The translations under genes and the position numbers were made by a program. Shown in pieces: positions 1-8,798 of a DNA stretch of 49,206 nt (within the stretch, counting starts at the first letter, position 1; every line of letters starts with the position of its first letter). The stretch lies in the NCBI GenBank assembly GCA_034112085.1, contig JAWUWD010000077.1, positions 1 through 49,206 of the forward strand, read 5' to 3'. The notes beneath the pieces are model-generated. The model had not been told where the DNA came from. It made no database searches and worked only from the letters and a program-made list of their open reading frames with translations. Source of the stretch: JAWUWD01 sp034112085 (GTDB lineage: Bacteria; Bacteroidota; Bacteroidia; Cytophagales; Cyclobacteriaceae).

Positions 1-10
1 AACAAGGGGG

Positions 11-29
11 TGCCGGAACAGGTCCGGCA
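11..29. other. Small GC-rich hairpin at window edge
   Basis: TGCCGGA and TCCGGCA form a 7-bp stem with loop acagg. No T-run follows in either direction, so it is not a convincing terminator. It lies outside any open frame, and what it belongs to may be to the left of the window. Bases 30-110 show nothing recognisable. Confidence 0.35.
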
Positions 30-110
30 AGGAAGGGCTAATTGTATTGTATATCCTAGGCAAGGATCACTCAACAACGATCAAATACTTTCTATTTACC
101 GAAAGAGATG

Positions 111-153
111 TTTGTTGGTGAAGAACACCAACAAAGGCTAAAAAGCTTAGCCT
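111..153 (-). terminator. Two stem-loops downstream of the fibre gene
   Basis: TTTGTTGGTG/CACCAACAAA (111-120 and 126-135) is a perfect 10-bp stem with a 5-nt loop. AGGCTAA/TTAGCCT (135-141 and 147-153) is a 7-bp stem directly beside it. They lie 40-80 nt beyond the stop codon of the minus-strand fibre gene. No long U-tract follows, so a role in termination or in mRNA 3'-end protection is inferred from position. Confidence 0.4.
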
Positions 154-191
154 CAGCCCCTAATATTACTTTTTTATGATTTAATCTATGA

Positions 192-3100
192 TTAATCTAC
201 TCTACTGACATCATAAGTAATTCTAGCTCCATAATATTTGGTTATAGCACTATTTCTAAAAGCAGATTGGATAAGGATATAATAAGCATATTGAGAATTA
301 TCAACTACTTCTGAAAGACCATTGATCGTCAGTGCAATATCTGCACCTTCTGAAGCACCTGGGGATGTTCCTAATACAACCCCAGACCCTGGGGATGCCA
401 AGGTCACCCTTTTAAGTTCATAAAATGGTGTGTAAGCACCGTCATCATCACGCATATAAAGATCAACAGCTTTAATGGTTGCTCCATCAGGTAAAACTAT
501 TGGTGCCATCATGTAACTCTTTATAGTAGTGTTAAAACTATTGGTATAACGATATGTGCCTGCAGCATCTCCAGCTAGAAATATATCACTAACTCCTCCA
601 GTATGATTTGCTAAAGTGAAACTTGCAGCCGGGATCGATTGATATTTTTGTTTGGGCGCAGCGTACTTATATTCTCCAGATGCTACAATATTGGCAGTAG
701 TCTCCACATCGCCATCGAAATAACCTGCATAATTTGTATTTGCTCCCGAAGCCGTGGCATAAATACCATAGTTTGTATTTGAACCCCCGATTGACTTAGC
801 CTCAAATTTTCCACCATAAGTCGCAGTTGCGATGGTAGCTCCATCTGAAAGGCCATAAACCCCCGCGACTTCGTTACTAGCAGTACTCGAAGAACCAATT
901 CCATACAGCCCATAGCTACTATTCATGCCCCCAGTTCCAACGCCATAAATTCCTATTGCTTGAGTCCCACCTGTGCCTCGCCCACTTACTCCCCAATTAA
1001 AATCCCCTCCAGAACTTTTACCATCTACTCCATAATTTACGCCAGCGTTTACGAAAGTTGAGGTCCCGACTATTGCATGTGTATTAGTCGATGTGAGAAC
1101 TGTAAGTGGATAAGTGGGAGTGGTAGTTCCTATTCCCACATTTCCCTCGAAATAATTGTAGTCTTCCCCCGTATTATAAATTCCATATACGTTTTCTGTG
1201 CTACCTTTGGTCATTTGGTTTCTTGTACCAATGATATCCTGGGTTTGCGCGACATTTCCAGCTACGATGTTCCATATTCCAGATTTTTGACCTGTACCGG
1301 CATTCGAAATTTGAGAAATAAAACCAAATGTTTGGGCTGCGCCTGTGTAGTTCTGGTCTGCTGAGATTGCAATGGGCATTGTTGCATCAACTGGAGTTTC
1401 AACTTCGAATTTGTAACCAGCAGTTAATGACGTATTGCCTATTACCACTTGATCAGTGGAATTATTGTAAACCACTCCTGCACCTTGCGTGAAGGGGGAA
1501 GATGCAGCGGTCTGCCATGTCGCCAATCCAGTTGCATCTGAAGTAAGTACCCTACCAGCAGCCTCAGAGCCATCCGCTATTTTGATAGCCCCTGCAATAT
1601 GTACTACGCCTCCAACCTCAGTTTGCAAAATTATATCACCCCCGGCCCTTTCATTTCTAATAGCAAGAATCGGATCTGAAGGTATGCCATATCCGAACCA
1701 TCCACTTCTTGTACCGGCTCCTTCAGCATACAATTCCATAAACACATGAGTGGCACTTTGCAATCTCAAAGCAAGAGCTGACCCGCCAACGATATGTAAA
1801 GTCGCTTCTGGGGTAGTAGTTCCAATCCCTACATTTACAGCACTTGTCGCACCATTCACACCATTGATACTTCCAAGAATCAAACTGTTGCTTTGATCTA
1901 CCCGAGCATTGGTTCCAATGGCTGTTGCATTAGTAAGTCCTCCAGAACCTACATTGGCTCCAAATCCTATAGCAGTGTTTTCTGTTCCAGCAACATTAGC
2001 ATCAAGTGCGCTTCTTCCTACTGCTGTATTACCACCACCAGTGCTATTACCAAGGGCAAAATTTCCTACAGCTGTGTTTTCACCATTGGAAGTTATGGCT
2101 TGCAATGCTCCAGATCCTATGGCCGTGTTACTTCTAGAGAGAGATTGCAGCAAGGCGTTGGTTCCTATAGCAACGTTATCAAAGCCTGTCACATTGGCCA
2201 AACCAGTGCTAACACCAAAAAATGTATTGCCAAGCGTATTATCAATTCTTCCTGCTACTTGGTTATTAACTTTAAAATTTAAAGGAACATCATCAATGGT
2301 TCCTATAAAATTGGTTCCATCATCAACAGTCCCTGCGTTACCAGTAAGACCCCAGCCTCCGCCAGACACGGCTACCCAGCTTGGTGCTGCATTGGCTCCG
2401 TTTGATTGAAGAACTTGCCCTGAAGTTCCTGCTGAGGGCGTTGCGCCAACTGCCAATTCTCCTTCAATAACCGTATTACCGGCAAAATAGCCTGCATAAT
2501 TAACCGCAGCCCCTGTGGCTCGACCAAATACCCCATAATTAAACCCCGTATTTGTACCATCTGAAATTCCAGTTACACCATAATGATCACCGTTTGATGT
2601 TGATGAGCTTTGCCCGGCTACACCACGAGTAGAACTTCCATTATTACTGACCACTACAAAACTTCCAGCATAATTCTGACCAGAGCCAGTAGCGGTCAAA
2701 CCTGTTCGATTGGCTATAACTACTCCAGCAGCAGAGGTATTCATTGTAATATTTAGCGCATTTTCATTGGCAATATCACTTGAAAAGAGCGATAATTTAG
2801 AAGTCGCTTGAGCAGCTACACCAATTCCAACGTTAGTACCATCATCCGCAATAATAGAAGGGACTAATGTTCCTCCTAATGCTCTAGGAATAGCGTTATC
2901 TGCTAAACCGGTTTGATCGCCAATTGCCGATTGATTTATAGAAGTGAGGTCACCCGTACCATTGGTACCTATCACTTGATTTGCTGTACCGGTTACCCAA
3001 ACCTGATTAGTGCCATTATAGCCTAAAATAGCCCTATTGGTACCTGGTGCTGCTAGCCGAGTTACTACTCCCGCTGCACCTCCAACTATAATGTCACCAG

Positions 3101-5219
3101 AAGTTGTCATTGGATTTGATACGCCCCCTAAATTAGTCAAGGCTGCGCCTGCTGTTGTTGCACCCGTACCTCCTTTGGTAATAGGAACTGTCGCCAAAGT
3201 TGTGGCAAAAGATCCTGTGCCTGATCCTGTCACATCGCCTGTGAGCGTAATCGTTTGATCTCCAGTATTCGTTCCAGATAAATTGGCCACATCTCCATTG
3301 GCCAGCATCGCATTCGTGATCACTCCAGCGCCTATCGCTGTAGCATTGCCAGTAGAAGTTACTGGACCTGTTAAGTTTGCATTCGTGGTTACCGTTGCTG
3401 CGTTGCCAGTTACATTTGTCTGATCACCAGTATTCGTTCCAGATAAATTAGCCACATCTCCATTGGCCAGCATCGCATTCGTGATCACTCCAGCGCCTAT
3501 CGCTGTAGCATTGCCAATAGAAGTTACTGGACCTGTTAAGTCGGCATTGGTTGTAACGGTAGCGGCCATATCAACAATGTTATCAGTATTACCATCATAT
3601 GTTGCTTGAAGCATGTCTCCCGAACCGGCTGCTACCCAAGTGCCATCATCCTGTAATACTCTGCCTGAAGTTGTAACTGGTGCTGGAACAAGTCCATCCG
3701 TACTGAGTGTGAAAACTGATTCATCACCTGAGTTGGTACCTGATAAGTTAGCAACATCGCCATTTGCCAACATCGCATTGGTAATAGCGCCATTCGCAAT
3801 GGAAGTCGCATTTCCTGTTGATGTTACTGGGCCTGTTAAGTTCGCATTCGTTGTTACTGTTGCAGCCGTTTCTGATGCATCAACAATGTTATTGCTGTTT
3901 GCATCGTAAGTAGCAGCCTGCATGTCACCTGTTCCTAATATCGCAGCATTGATAACATCGATATCTCCTTGTAGTTCATCAAATGCACCTTGCGCATCCG
4001 TTGCCCTTAAATTTACGGAAGCGATAATCGGAACTTCTGAAGCTACTTGATCATCGGTTCCGCCACTGGCATCAAGGTCCGTTTGTAATTCTACCAAGGC
4101 AGCTTGTACATTTGTAGCTGTTAAATTACCTGCTGGAGTGACAGCTACACCGGTTGCATCTTGGATTTCATTGGTCGCATCACTGTCCAGATCTGCAGCT
4201 ATCGCTGTCGCATTGGTCGCAATACTAGAAGTATTGGTAGTGATTTCCCCTTGTAGTTCTTCGAGTGCTGCTTGGGTATCTGTAGAAGTCACGCCATTTT
4301 GAGCAGTCACCGGCACTTCATTGGCTGCTTGGTCATCATTCCCGGCACTAGCATCAAGATCTGTTTGTAATTCCACCAAGGCAGCTTGCACATTTGTAGC
4401 TGTTAAATTACCTGATGGGCTTACCGCTACACCGGCTGCATCTTGGATTTCATTGGTCGCATCACTGTCCAGATCTGCAGCTATTGCTGTCGCATTGGTC
4501 ACAATACTAGAAGTATTAGTAGTTATTTCTCCTTGCAGTTCTTCGAGTGCTGCTTGGGTATCTGTAGAAGTCACACCATTTTGAGCAGTCACCGATACTT
4601 CATTCGCTGCTTGGTCATCTGTGCCTGCTCCTCCACTATTCGCAACGGCTTCCCATAGGGTTCCATTCCATCGCAGGATGTTGCCAGCATCACCACTACC
4701 TAGCCCCATATTGTCTAGCTGTATAAGTCCGACAGCGCCATCCTTTATCTGAGGACTTTCGATAGTTCCGCCAATATCACCTGACGAAGCGCCTATTTCT
4801 ACAGCATCCAAACCAATGGCTGCTCCTTCAATATCCCCGTTTTTCAACAGTTGAATACTGTTTGTATTTATGTCAAGAGAATAACTATCGCTACTCCCGT
4901 TTCCTTCGGCACCGAGCTCAATCCAGTCGGTAGCGTTGCGATAATAAACTTTGTTGTCTGAAGTTTGAAAGACAATCATCCCAGCATCAGGTGATATGAT
5001 GTCTCCAACAGCTGCTACAGCCGGAAGAAGTAGACCTTGATTGCCATTGCCATTGAGCCAGAGTACCGCATTTTCCTTTACATCTTCGCTACCGATCGCT
5101 ACAGAATTGTTCTGGGCATAAGAGGAACTAATAAAGGAGAAAAATAAAATGAAGGAGAAAAAAGAGAAAAATTGGGCAATATGATTTTGAAATGAAAAGT
5201 TTGTTTTGATCATAGTCAA
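192..5219 (-). CDS. Large secreted repetitive fibre/adhesin-like protein
   Basis: This 1675-residue protein has an N-terminal hydrophobic signal segment (about residues 17-36, ending SSYAQ). A short conserved Bacteroidota-type head follows (VAIGSEDV, WLNGNGNQGLLLP, IVFQTSDNKVYYRN, about 40-100). The long low-complexity body contains tandem repeats: 94 residues with TAQNGVTSTDTQAALEELQ, and 55 residues with NAMLANGDVANLSGTN. The second half has left-handed beta-roll-like and tail-fibre-like motifs (NTAIGSGAL, NTAVGNFAL, NVGIGTTTPEATLHI, twice GIGTTTP). The C-terminus is a unique globular region of about 150 residues ending ITYDVSRVD; I see no S74 endosialidase chaperone and no type IX sorting domain. 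Such proteins are exported structural or adhesive fibres, often trimeric; that role is inferred. A second Met at codon 3 is an alternative start. It is separated from the caspase gene by a terminator, so it is probably transcribed alone. Confidence 0.75.
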   Translation of the reverse strand: MTMIKTNFSFQNHIAQFFSFFSFILFFSFISSSYAQNNSVAIGSEDVKENAVLWLNGNGNQGLLLPAVAAVGDIISPDAGMIVFQTSDNKVYYRNATDWIELGAEGNGSSDSYSLDINTNSIQLLKNGDIEGAAIGLDAVEIGASSGDIGGTIESPQIKDGAVGLIQLDNMGLGSGDAGNILRWNGTLWEAVANSGGAGTDDQAANEVSVTAQNGVTSTDTQAALEELQGEITTNTSSIVTNATAIAADLDSDATNEIQDAAGVAVSPSGNLTATNVQAALVELQTDLDASAGNDDQAANEVPVTAQNGVTSTDTQAALEELQGEITTNTSSIATNATAIAADLDSDATNEIQDATGVAVTPAGNLTATNVQAALVELQTDLDASGGTDDQVASEVPIIASVNLRATDAQGAFDELQGDIDVINAAILGTGDMQAATYDANSNNIVDASETAATVTTNANLTGPVTSTGNATSIANGAITNAMLANGDVANLSGTNSGDESVFTLSTDGLVPAPVTTSGRVLQDDGTWVAAGSGDMLQATYDGNTDNIVDMAATVTTNADLTGPVTSIGNATAIGAGVITNAMLANGDVANLSGTNTGDQTNVTGNAATVTTNANLTGPVTSTGNATAIGAGVITNAMLANGDVANLSGTNTGDQTITLTGDVTGSGTGSFATTLATVPITKGGTGATTAGAALTNLGGVSNPMTTSGDIIVGGAAGVVTRLAAPGTNRAILGYNGTNQVWVTGTANQVIGTNGTGDLTSINQSAIGDQTGLADNAIPRALGGTLVPSIIADDGTNVGIGVAAQATSKLSLFSSDIANENALNITMNTSAAGVVIANRTGLTATGSGQNYAGSFVVVSNNGSSTRGVAGQSSSTSNGDHYGVTGISDGTNTGFNYGVFGRATGAAVNYAGYFAGNTVIEGELAVGATPSAGTSGQVLQSNGANAAPSWVAVSGGGWGLTGNAGTVDDGTNFIGTIDDVPLNFKVNNQVAGRIDNTLGNTFFGVSTGLANVTGFDNVAIGTNALLQSLSRSNTAIGSGALQAITSNGENTAVGNFALGNSTGGGNTAVGRSALDANVAGTENTAIGFGANVGSGGLTNATAIGTNARVDQSNSLILGSINGVNGATSAVNVGIGTTTPEATLHIVGGSALALRLQSATHVFMELYAEGAGTRSGWFGYGIPSDPILAIRNERAGGDIILQTEVGGVVHIAGAIKIADGSEAAGRVLTSDATGLATWQTAASSPFTQGAGVVYNNSTDQVVIGNTSLTAGYKFEVETPVDATMPIAISADQNYTGAAQTFGFISQISNAGTGQKSGIWNIVAGNVAQTQDIIGTRNQMTKGSTENVYGIYNTGEDYNYFEGNVGIGTTTPTYPLTVLTSTNTHAIVGTSTFVNAGVNYGVDGKSSGGDFNWGVSGRGTGGTQAIGIYGVGTGGMNSSYGLYGIGSSSTASNEVAGVYGLSDGATIATATYGGKFEAKSIGGSNTNYGIYATASGANTNYAGYFDGDVETTANIVASGEYKYAAPKQKYQSIPAASFTLANHTGGVSDIFLAGDAAGTYRYTNSFNTTIKSYMMAPIVLPDGATIKAVDLYMRDDDGAYTPFYELKRVTLASPGSGVVLGTSPGASEGADIALTINGLSEVVDNSQYAYYILIQSAFRNSAITKYYGARITYDVSRVD
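3262..3540 (-). repeat. 165-bp tandem repeat inside the fibre gene
   Basis: Two nearly identical copies begin at 3262 and 3427, a period of 165 bp or 55 codons, with a more diverged third relative around 3725-3845. Each encodes LANGDVANLSGTNTGDQ and TGPVTS.GNATAIGAG. The in-frame period shows that this is a protein repeat expanding by duplication. Near-identity at DNA level means recent duplication or ongoing homogenisation. Confidence 0.8.
4069..4620 (-). repeat. 282-bp tandem repeat inside the fibre gene
   Basis: Two copies with a period of 282 bp (94 codons); for example, the same AAGTCAC segment occurs at 4286 and 4568. Each unit encodes NEV.VTAQNGVTSTDTQAA, then EITTNTSSI.TNATAIAADL and NLTATNVQAALVELQTDLDA. 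The period is a multiple of three and the reading frame is kept. Confidence 0.8.
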
Positions 5220-5373
5220 CTGATTGATAGTATGTTACGGTCTAATAGGAGACCTATTTGCAAAAGAAAGCCTCCACAACCCTTAAATATAATCAAACTT
5301 GCTAAATAGAAAACTACTTGAACTTGAATTTCAAACCCTTTTTGAAATAATGAAATGAAGAATGAATAGCACT

Positions 5374-5405
5374 AAAAAAGCAACCTTTAGATAAGGTTGC
5401 TTTTA
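5374..5405 (-). terminator. Terminator of the WD40-caspase gene
   Basis: AGCAACCTT/AAGGTTGCT forms a 9-bp stem (5379-5387 and 5393-5401) with a 5-nt loop. Read on the minus strand it is followed by six T's, about 25 nt after the stop codon. A T-rich tract also follows on the plus strand, so it may work in both directions. The remaining bases up to 5219 hold no gene. Confidence 0.8.
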
Positions 5406-5425
5406 TTTTTAAGGATGATCTGAGA

Positions 5426-8400
5426 CTATTCTTCTATCAGGGAAATAGGGAAATCATTACCATGAGAGAACCCTGTAGGGTATTGCGCTTCCCCTCCATA
5501 TTTTTCACTGAGTTCTGGAACACGCTCTTCCATATATCTTGCTATTTCTTTTACCGTTACTTTCTTGTCCCCACTATCTGCTTTGCCATCCATAGCCTCA
5601 AGCAATGAGTATGTAAATACTCCGTGGCCAATCTCCTCAAATTCTGTAGCAAATTGCTGCGATTGACTAGCCGCAATAAGTACTACCCCGGAAGCTCTTG
5701 CTAACTGCACCAATGCTTTCTCTTCAGACCCACCGGCTCTAGTACTGAATGCTTTGACCGCGCCACCAGAGTGACAGGCATCAAGTAGAATCAATTGCTT
5801 CTGAGATTTGACTTTTGACAACATGGCCTTTAAATCATCAGCAGATATTGCTTTGTTCTTCAACTGTTCTGAGTCTCCGTATATCTGGGTTACATCAGTA
5901 GGTACTAAGTAGTATTTATCATCATCTTCTTCATCCAAACTCCCGTGACCTGCATAGTAAAACACAAAAACATCCTCCGGTTTGGCTTGTTTGATGACTG
6001 TTTCAAAACCCTGATAGATCTTATCGCGAGTGGCCTCAGCATCATAAAATTCTATCTTCTTAATGTTCTTGAAGATCTTACCTGACTTCTCAACCACCTT
6101 ATCAGTAAATGATTTGGCATCCGGCTGAGCATAGTTTAGGTGGTACTTTGGGTTTTTATACTTATTGATCCCAACAGATAAAATGTATAAATCAGCTGTC
6201 GCCAACATATCTCCACTGTACAGTATTTTAATATAATCTGGCTTAGATTCTACCTTTTGGTAGTTAAGCACTACTATTTTGAAATCATTTTGTCCATTGA
6301 TCAGATCAATCGTGTAAGTTTTTGATATTTTCTTCTCCTCGTTTATCGAAGCCATTTCTTCATCTATGATTATCAGTTTACCATTCTGATAGATATTCAC
6401 CTCCTTGATACCTCCTCCTCCATCATACACGTCAATGGTAAGCGGGAGACTCTTTTTAGCAGTGAGGTATTTCCCATCTTTATAAGTCAGCACCTTGTCG
6501 TCCCCAAAAGTCAAGTCTCCACTATTGAAAAATCCAGCCGAAGGTCTATTGAGTTTAGACAAATCAAAGAGTCTTTCCCCTTCATCAAGTAATATATCTC
6601 TGACTCTTTTAGCCTGCTGAATACTTTTGAGCATGTCCTCCGGACGATAAAGAATTTCAAAATATTGTTCTGCTTCATAATAATCTGCCAATTGGCCAAT
6701 ACCCCGATTGATGTGCCACCCGAAGTACTTACCTCCTTGTGATGAGCTATGAAAATATCCAGTTGGTGTCCAGCTTATCCACTCCATATCGTCTGACATA
6801 AATAGATGCACAAATGGCTGAATTTGTTCGCCAAAACTTGATTGAACGGCCTCTAAGTCACGATACGTTTTATCTTTTATCTTTTTCAGATAGGCGATTA
6901 CCTTAGCCCATGACTCCTTTGATTTAACTTTTGTCAACTCGTTGATCTCTGGATCAAACGTTTCAAAATACCCAATCCACTCTTCTTCACTAAATACTTC
7001 TCTAAGACTAGGAAAGTCCCCCTTTTCATTGAGGTTCCAAAGTTTGACAGTTTGATCCTCACTACCTGACGCCATGTATCTGCCATCTCTACTTACCGCT
7101 ACGGTACGCACTCCTCCGGTATGTCCTTTGAATTGTTTTTCTAATCGCCCAGACTTAGAATACATCTTGAGGGAGAAGTCACTCCCGATAATGACCCGTC
7201 CATCTGGGGTCACTACAAAGTCTAGTATTCTACCATCTTCTGCCTGATCATTATTGATTTCAGTCTTCGCCAGCGCAATGGTATAAATACCTGTTTGTTT
7301 GACCGTTTTATTAGCGGTATACAATTCTGAATGCATCGCTTTTCCAGGCTTCTGATTGACCAAGAATGTATTAAAATCAAAGCTATAGGCCGGTTTAGCA
7401 GCTTTCCCGCTTTTGAGGAATTTATTGGAAACAAAGAGCTCCATACCTTGTCCGAACTCAATATCCCAGATAGTATTCCCCTTTCCTTTGATTCGTTTTT
7501 GGGTTTTCCCATTGATTGGATTCCAGATGTATATTTCATTGTTATTCCCGCCAGCAGAAGCTACTAGATAGTTGCCTTGTAATGAGCTTGGAGAGAAGTC
7601 GGCTGTAAATACTGTATTGTCATGTGCGTAGTAGTCAGTAAATTTATTGCCGCTAGGAATAGAATAGCTTCTTCCGACTCCATCTATATGATCCATCATA
7701 ACCATTACTTTCGAATCGTAAGAAAAGGTTATCGCATTGACTGGGTTTTTCAAATCATCAAAGAAAATCTCATAGCTACCGTCAGCATTCCATAGAACGA
7801 CTTCATTACCATAACTACTAGACGCTAGATATTTTTCATCTGGAGAAAATTTTACATTTTTCACCGGCATGGTATGCTTTTTCAATTGGATTGGGGTGAA
7901 TTTTTTAATGCCCTTACTCAGCCCACTGAGGTCAAATTGATAAACATATTTATCTTCAATCGATACTGCCAATTTTCGATTTTTCTTATTGAACGAAATG
8001 CTAGCCACCGGTGTATTCATATCAATAACGGCTGCCGTGCGATAAGACGCTTCAGGGCTTACTTTCCAGATTCTAATAGTCCCATCATCACTGCCACTAG
8101 CTAGGTACTTGCCAGTAGCATCAAAATCTAATGTGTTGATTACATTTTCATGTCCCACCGCTGTACTTACTTGTTCTCCCTTTTCTATATCAATAATGAT
8201 GATATAGTTCTTCTTCTCTTCGCTCACCGGATATCCACCCACCGCCAATAACTTGCCATCTGGGGAAATGGCTGAAGCATAAAACATCCCTTCAGGACCA
8301 TCACCGACTTGAGATTCAAACTTCTTGAGCATCTCACCAGTACTCGCATCCCATATTCTAATGCTCTTATCTTCGGATACTGAGATGATCTTCTTGCCAT

Positions 8401-8530
8401 CTGGTGTAAACAAGATATTGAAAATCTTTCCTGAATGACCTAGCGGGTTTATAACAATCCGAGGCACGCCTGTATTTGCCAATACGTTTGCACAAATCAC
8501 TAAAGCCAAGACCGTCAATACGCGTTTCAT
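5426..8530 (-). CDS. Secreted WD40-repeat protein with caspase-like peptidase domain
   Basis: I start it at the Met whose product begins MKRVLTVLALVICANVLA, a clear signal peptide; ten more upstream codons are open (from 8560) but would bury the signal. The product has 1034 residues. The N-terminal half is a WD40 beta-propeller with repeats such as GHSGKIFNILFTPDGKKI, YLASGSDDGTIRIW and YMASGSEDQTVKLW. A beta-sandwich-like stretch follows, with a segment like DVYDGGGGIKEVNIYQNGK. The last 270 or so residues are a caspase-like C14 domain with the catalytic His in FYYAGHGS (about H862) and Cys in LLDACHSGG (about C919). Such proteins are predicted cysteine peptidases cutting after basic or acidic residues; the WD40 part would bind partners or sense. 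The signal peptide points to the periplasm or cell surface. It stands divergent from the sucA operon. Its substrate is unknown. Confidence 0.88.
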   Translation of the reverse strand: MKRVLTVLALVICANVLANTGVPRIVINPLGHSGKIFNILFTPDGKKIISVSEDKSIRIWDASTGEMLKKFESQVGDGPEGMFYASAISPDGKLLAVGGYPVSEEKKNYIIIIDIEKGEQVSTAVGHENVINTLDFDATGKYLASGSDDGTIRIWKVSPEASYRTAAVIDMNTPVASISFNKKNRKLAVSIEDKYVYQFDLSGLSKGIKKFTPIQLKKHTMPVKNVKFSPDEKYLASSSYGNEVVLWNADGSYEIFFDDLKNPVNAITFSYDSKVMVMMDHIDGVGRSYSIPSGNKFTDYYAHDNTVFTADFSPSSLQGNYLVASAGGNNNEIYIWNPINGKTQKRIKGKGNTIWDIEFGQGMELFVSNKFLKSGKAAKPAYSFDFNTFLVNQKPGKAMHSELYTANKTVKQTGIYTIALAKTEINNDQAEDGRILDFVVTPDGRVIIGSDFSLKMYSKSGRLEKQFKGHTGGVRTVAVSRDGRYMASGSEDQTVKLWNLNEKGDFPSLREVFSEEEWIGYFETFDPEINELTKVKSKESWAKVIAYLKKIKDKTYRDLEAVQSSFGEQIQPFVHLFMSDDMEWISWTPTGYFHSSSQGGKYFGWHINRGIGQLADYYEAEQYFEILYRPEDMLKSIQQAKRVRDILLDEGERLFDLSKLNRPSAGFFNSGDLTFGDDKVLTYKDGKYLTAKKSLPLTIDVYDGGGGIKEVNIYQNGKLIIIDEEMASINEEKKISKTYTIDLINGQNDFKIVVLNYQKVESKPDYIKILYSGDMLATADLYILSVGINKYKNPKYHLNYAQPDAKSFTDKVVEKSGKIFKNIKKIEFYDAEATRDKIYQGFETVIKQAKPEDVFVFYYAGHGSLDEEDDDKYYLVPTDVTQIYGDSEQLKNKAISADDLKAMLSKVKSQKQLILLDACHSGGAVKAFSTRAGGSEEKALVQLARASGVVLIAASQSQQFATEFEEIGHGVFTYSLLEAMDGKADSGDKKVTVKEIARYMEERVPELSEKYGGEAQYPTGFSHGNDFPISLIEE

Positions 8531-8564
8531 AGATGTTGATTTTATTACAGCAGTTTCCAATTAA

Positions 8565-8596
8565 TAAATTTACTCAATTTCGGTAAGTATAGCAAA
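8565..8596 (-). promoter_or_regulatory. Putative Bacteroidota promoter for the WD40-caspase gene
   Basis: On the minus strand TTTG (8593-8596) is followed after 20 nt by TAAATTTA (8565-8572). This fits the -33/-7 consensus TTTG-N19-20-TAnnTTTG except for the last base. It leaves a leader of about 25-30 nt before the start at 8530. Confidence 0.5.
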
Positions 8597-8738
8597 GATC
8601 ACGAATGACACTCACCCGCTCAGAAATTGCTCTTTTTCTCATTGTCTTAAAAATAACATCTTGCCTCTTACCATTTCATCCTATTCAGGCGAGTCTCAAT
8701 TCACAAAAATACAATATACCGCTTAGTCGCTTATACGG

Positions 8739-8770
8739 TTTTAATATTCAAAACATCTTGTTTACTTTTG
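8739..8770 (+). promoter_or_regulatory. Putative promoter of the sucA operon
   Basis: TACTTTTG at 8763-8770 is an exact TAnnTTTG -7 box. A weak -33 box (TTTT, 8739-8742) lies 20 nt upstream. The predicted transcript would start near 8776, about 20 nt before the sucA ATG. Confidence 0.55.
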
Positions 8771-8798
8771 TAGAGTATCTACAACATCAAATAGTCTC

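Noticed and set aside
11..40. SRP RNA-like stretch (CAGGTCCGG.AAGGAAG)
   Set aside because: It recalls the conserved apical loop of the bacterial SRP RNA, but the tetraloop has an extra base, the invariant AGCA is not kept, and a competing 7-bp hairpin uses the same bases. Not enough to call an RNA gene at the window edge.
3262..4620. CRISPR-like or satellite repeats
   Set aside because: The periods are 165 and 282 bp, in frame with a protein, and there are no short repeats with unique spacers. They are coding tandem repeats.
1077..4658. Several plus-strand open frames of 70-170 codons
   Set aside because: They lie antisense to the repetitive fibre gene, are rich in low-complexity residues, and exist only because that gene has biased codons.
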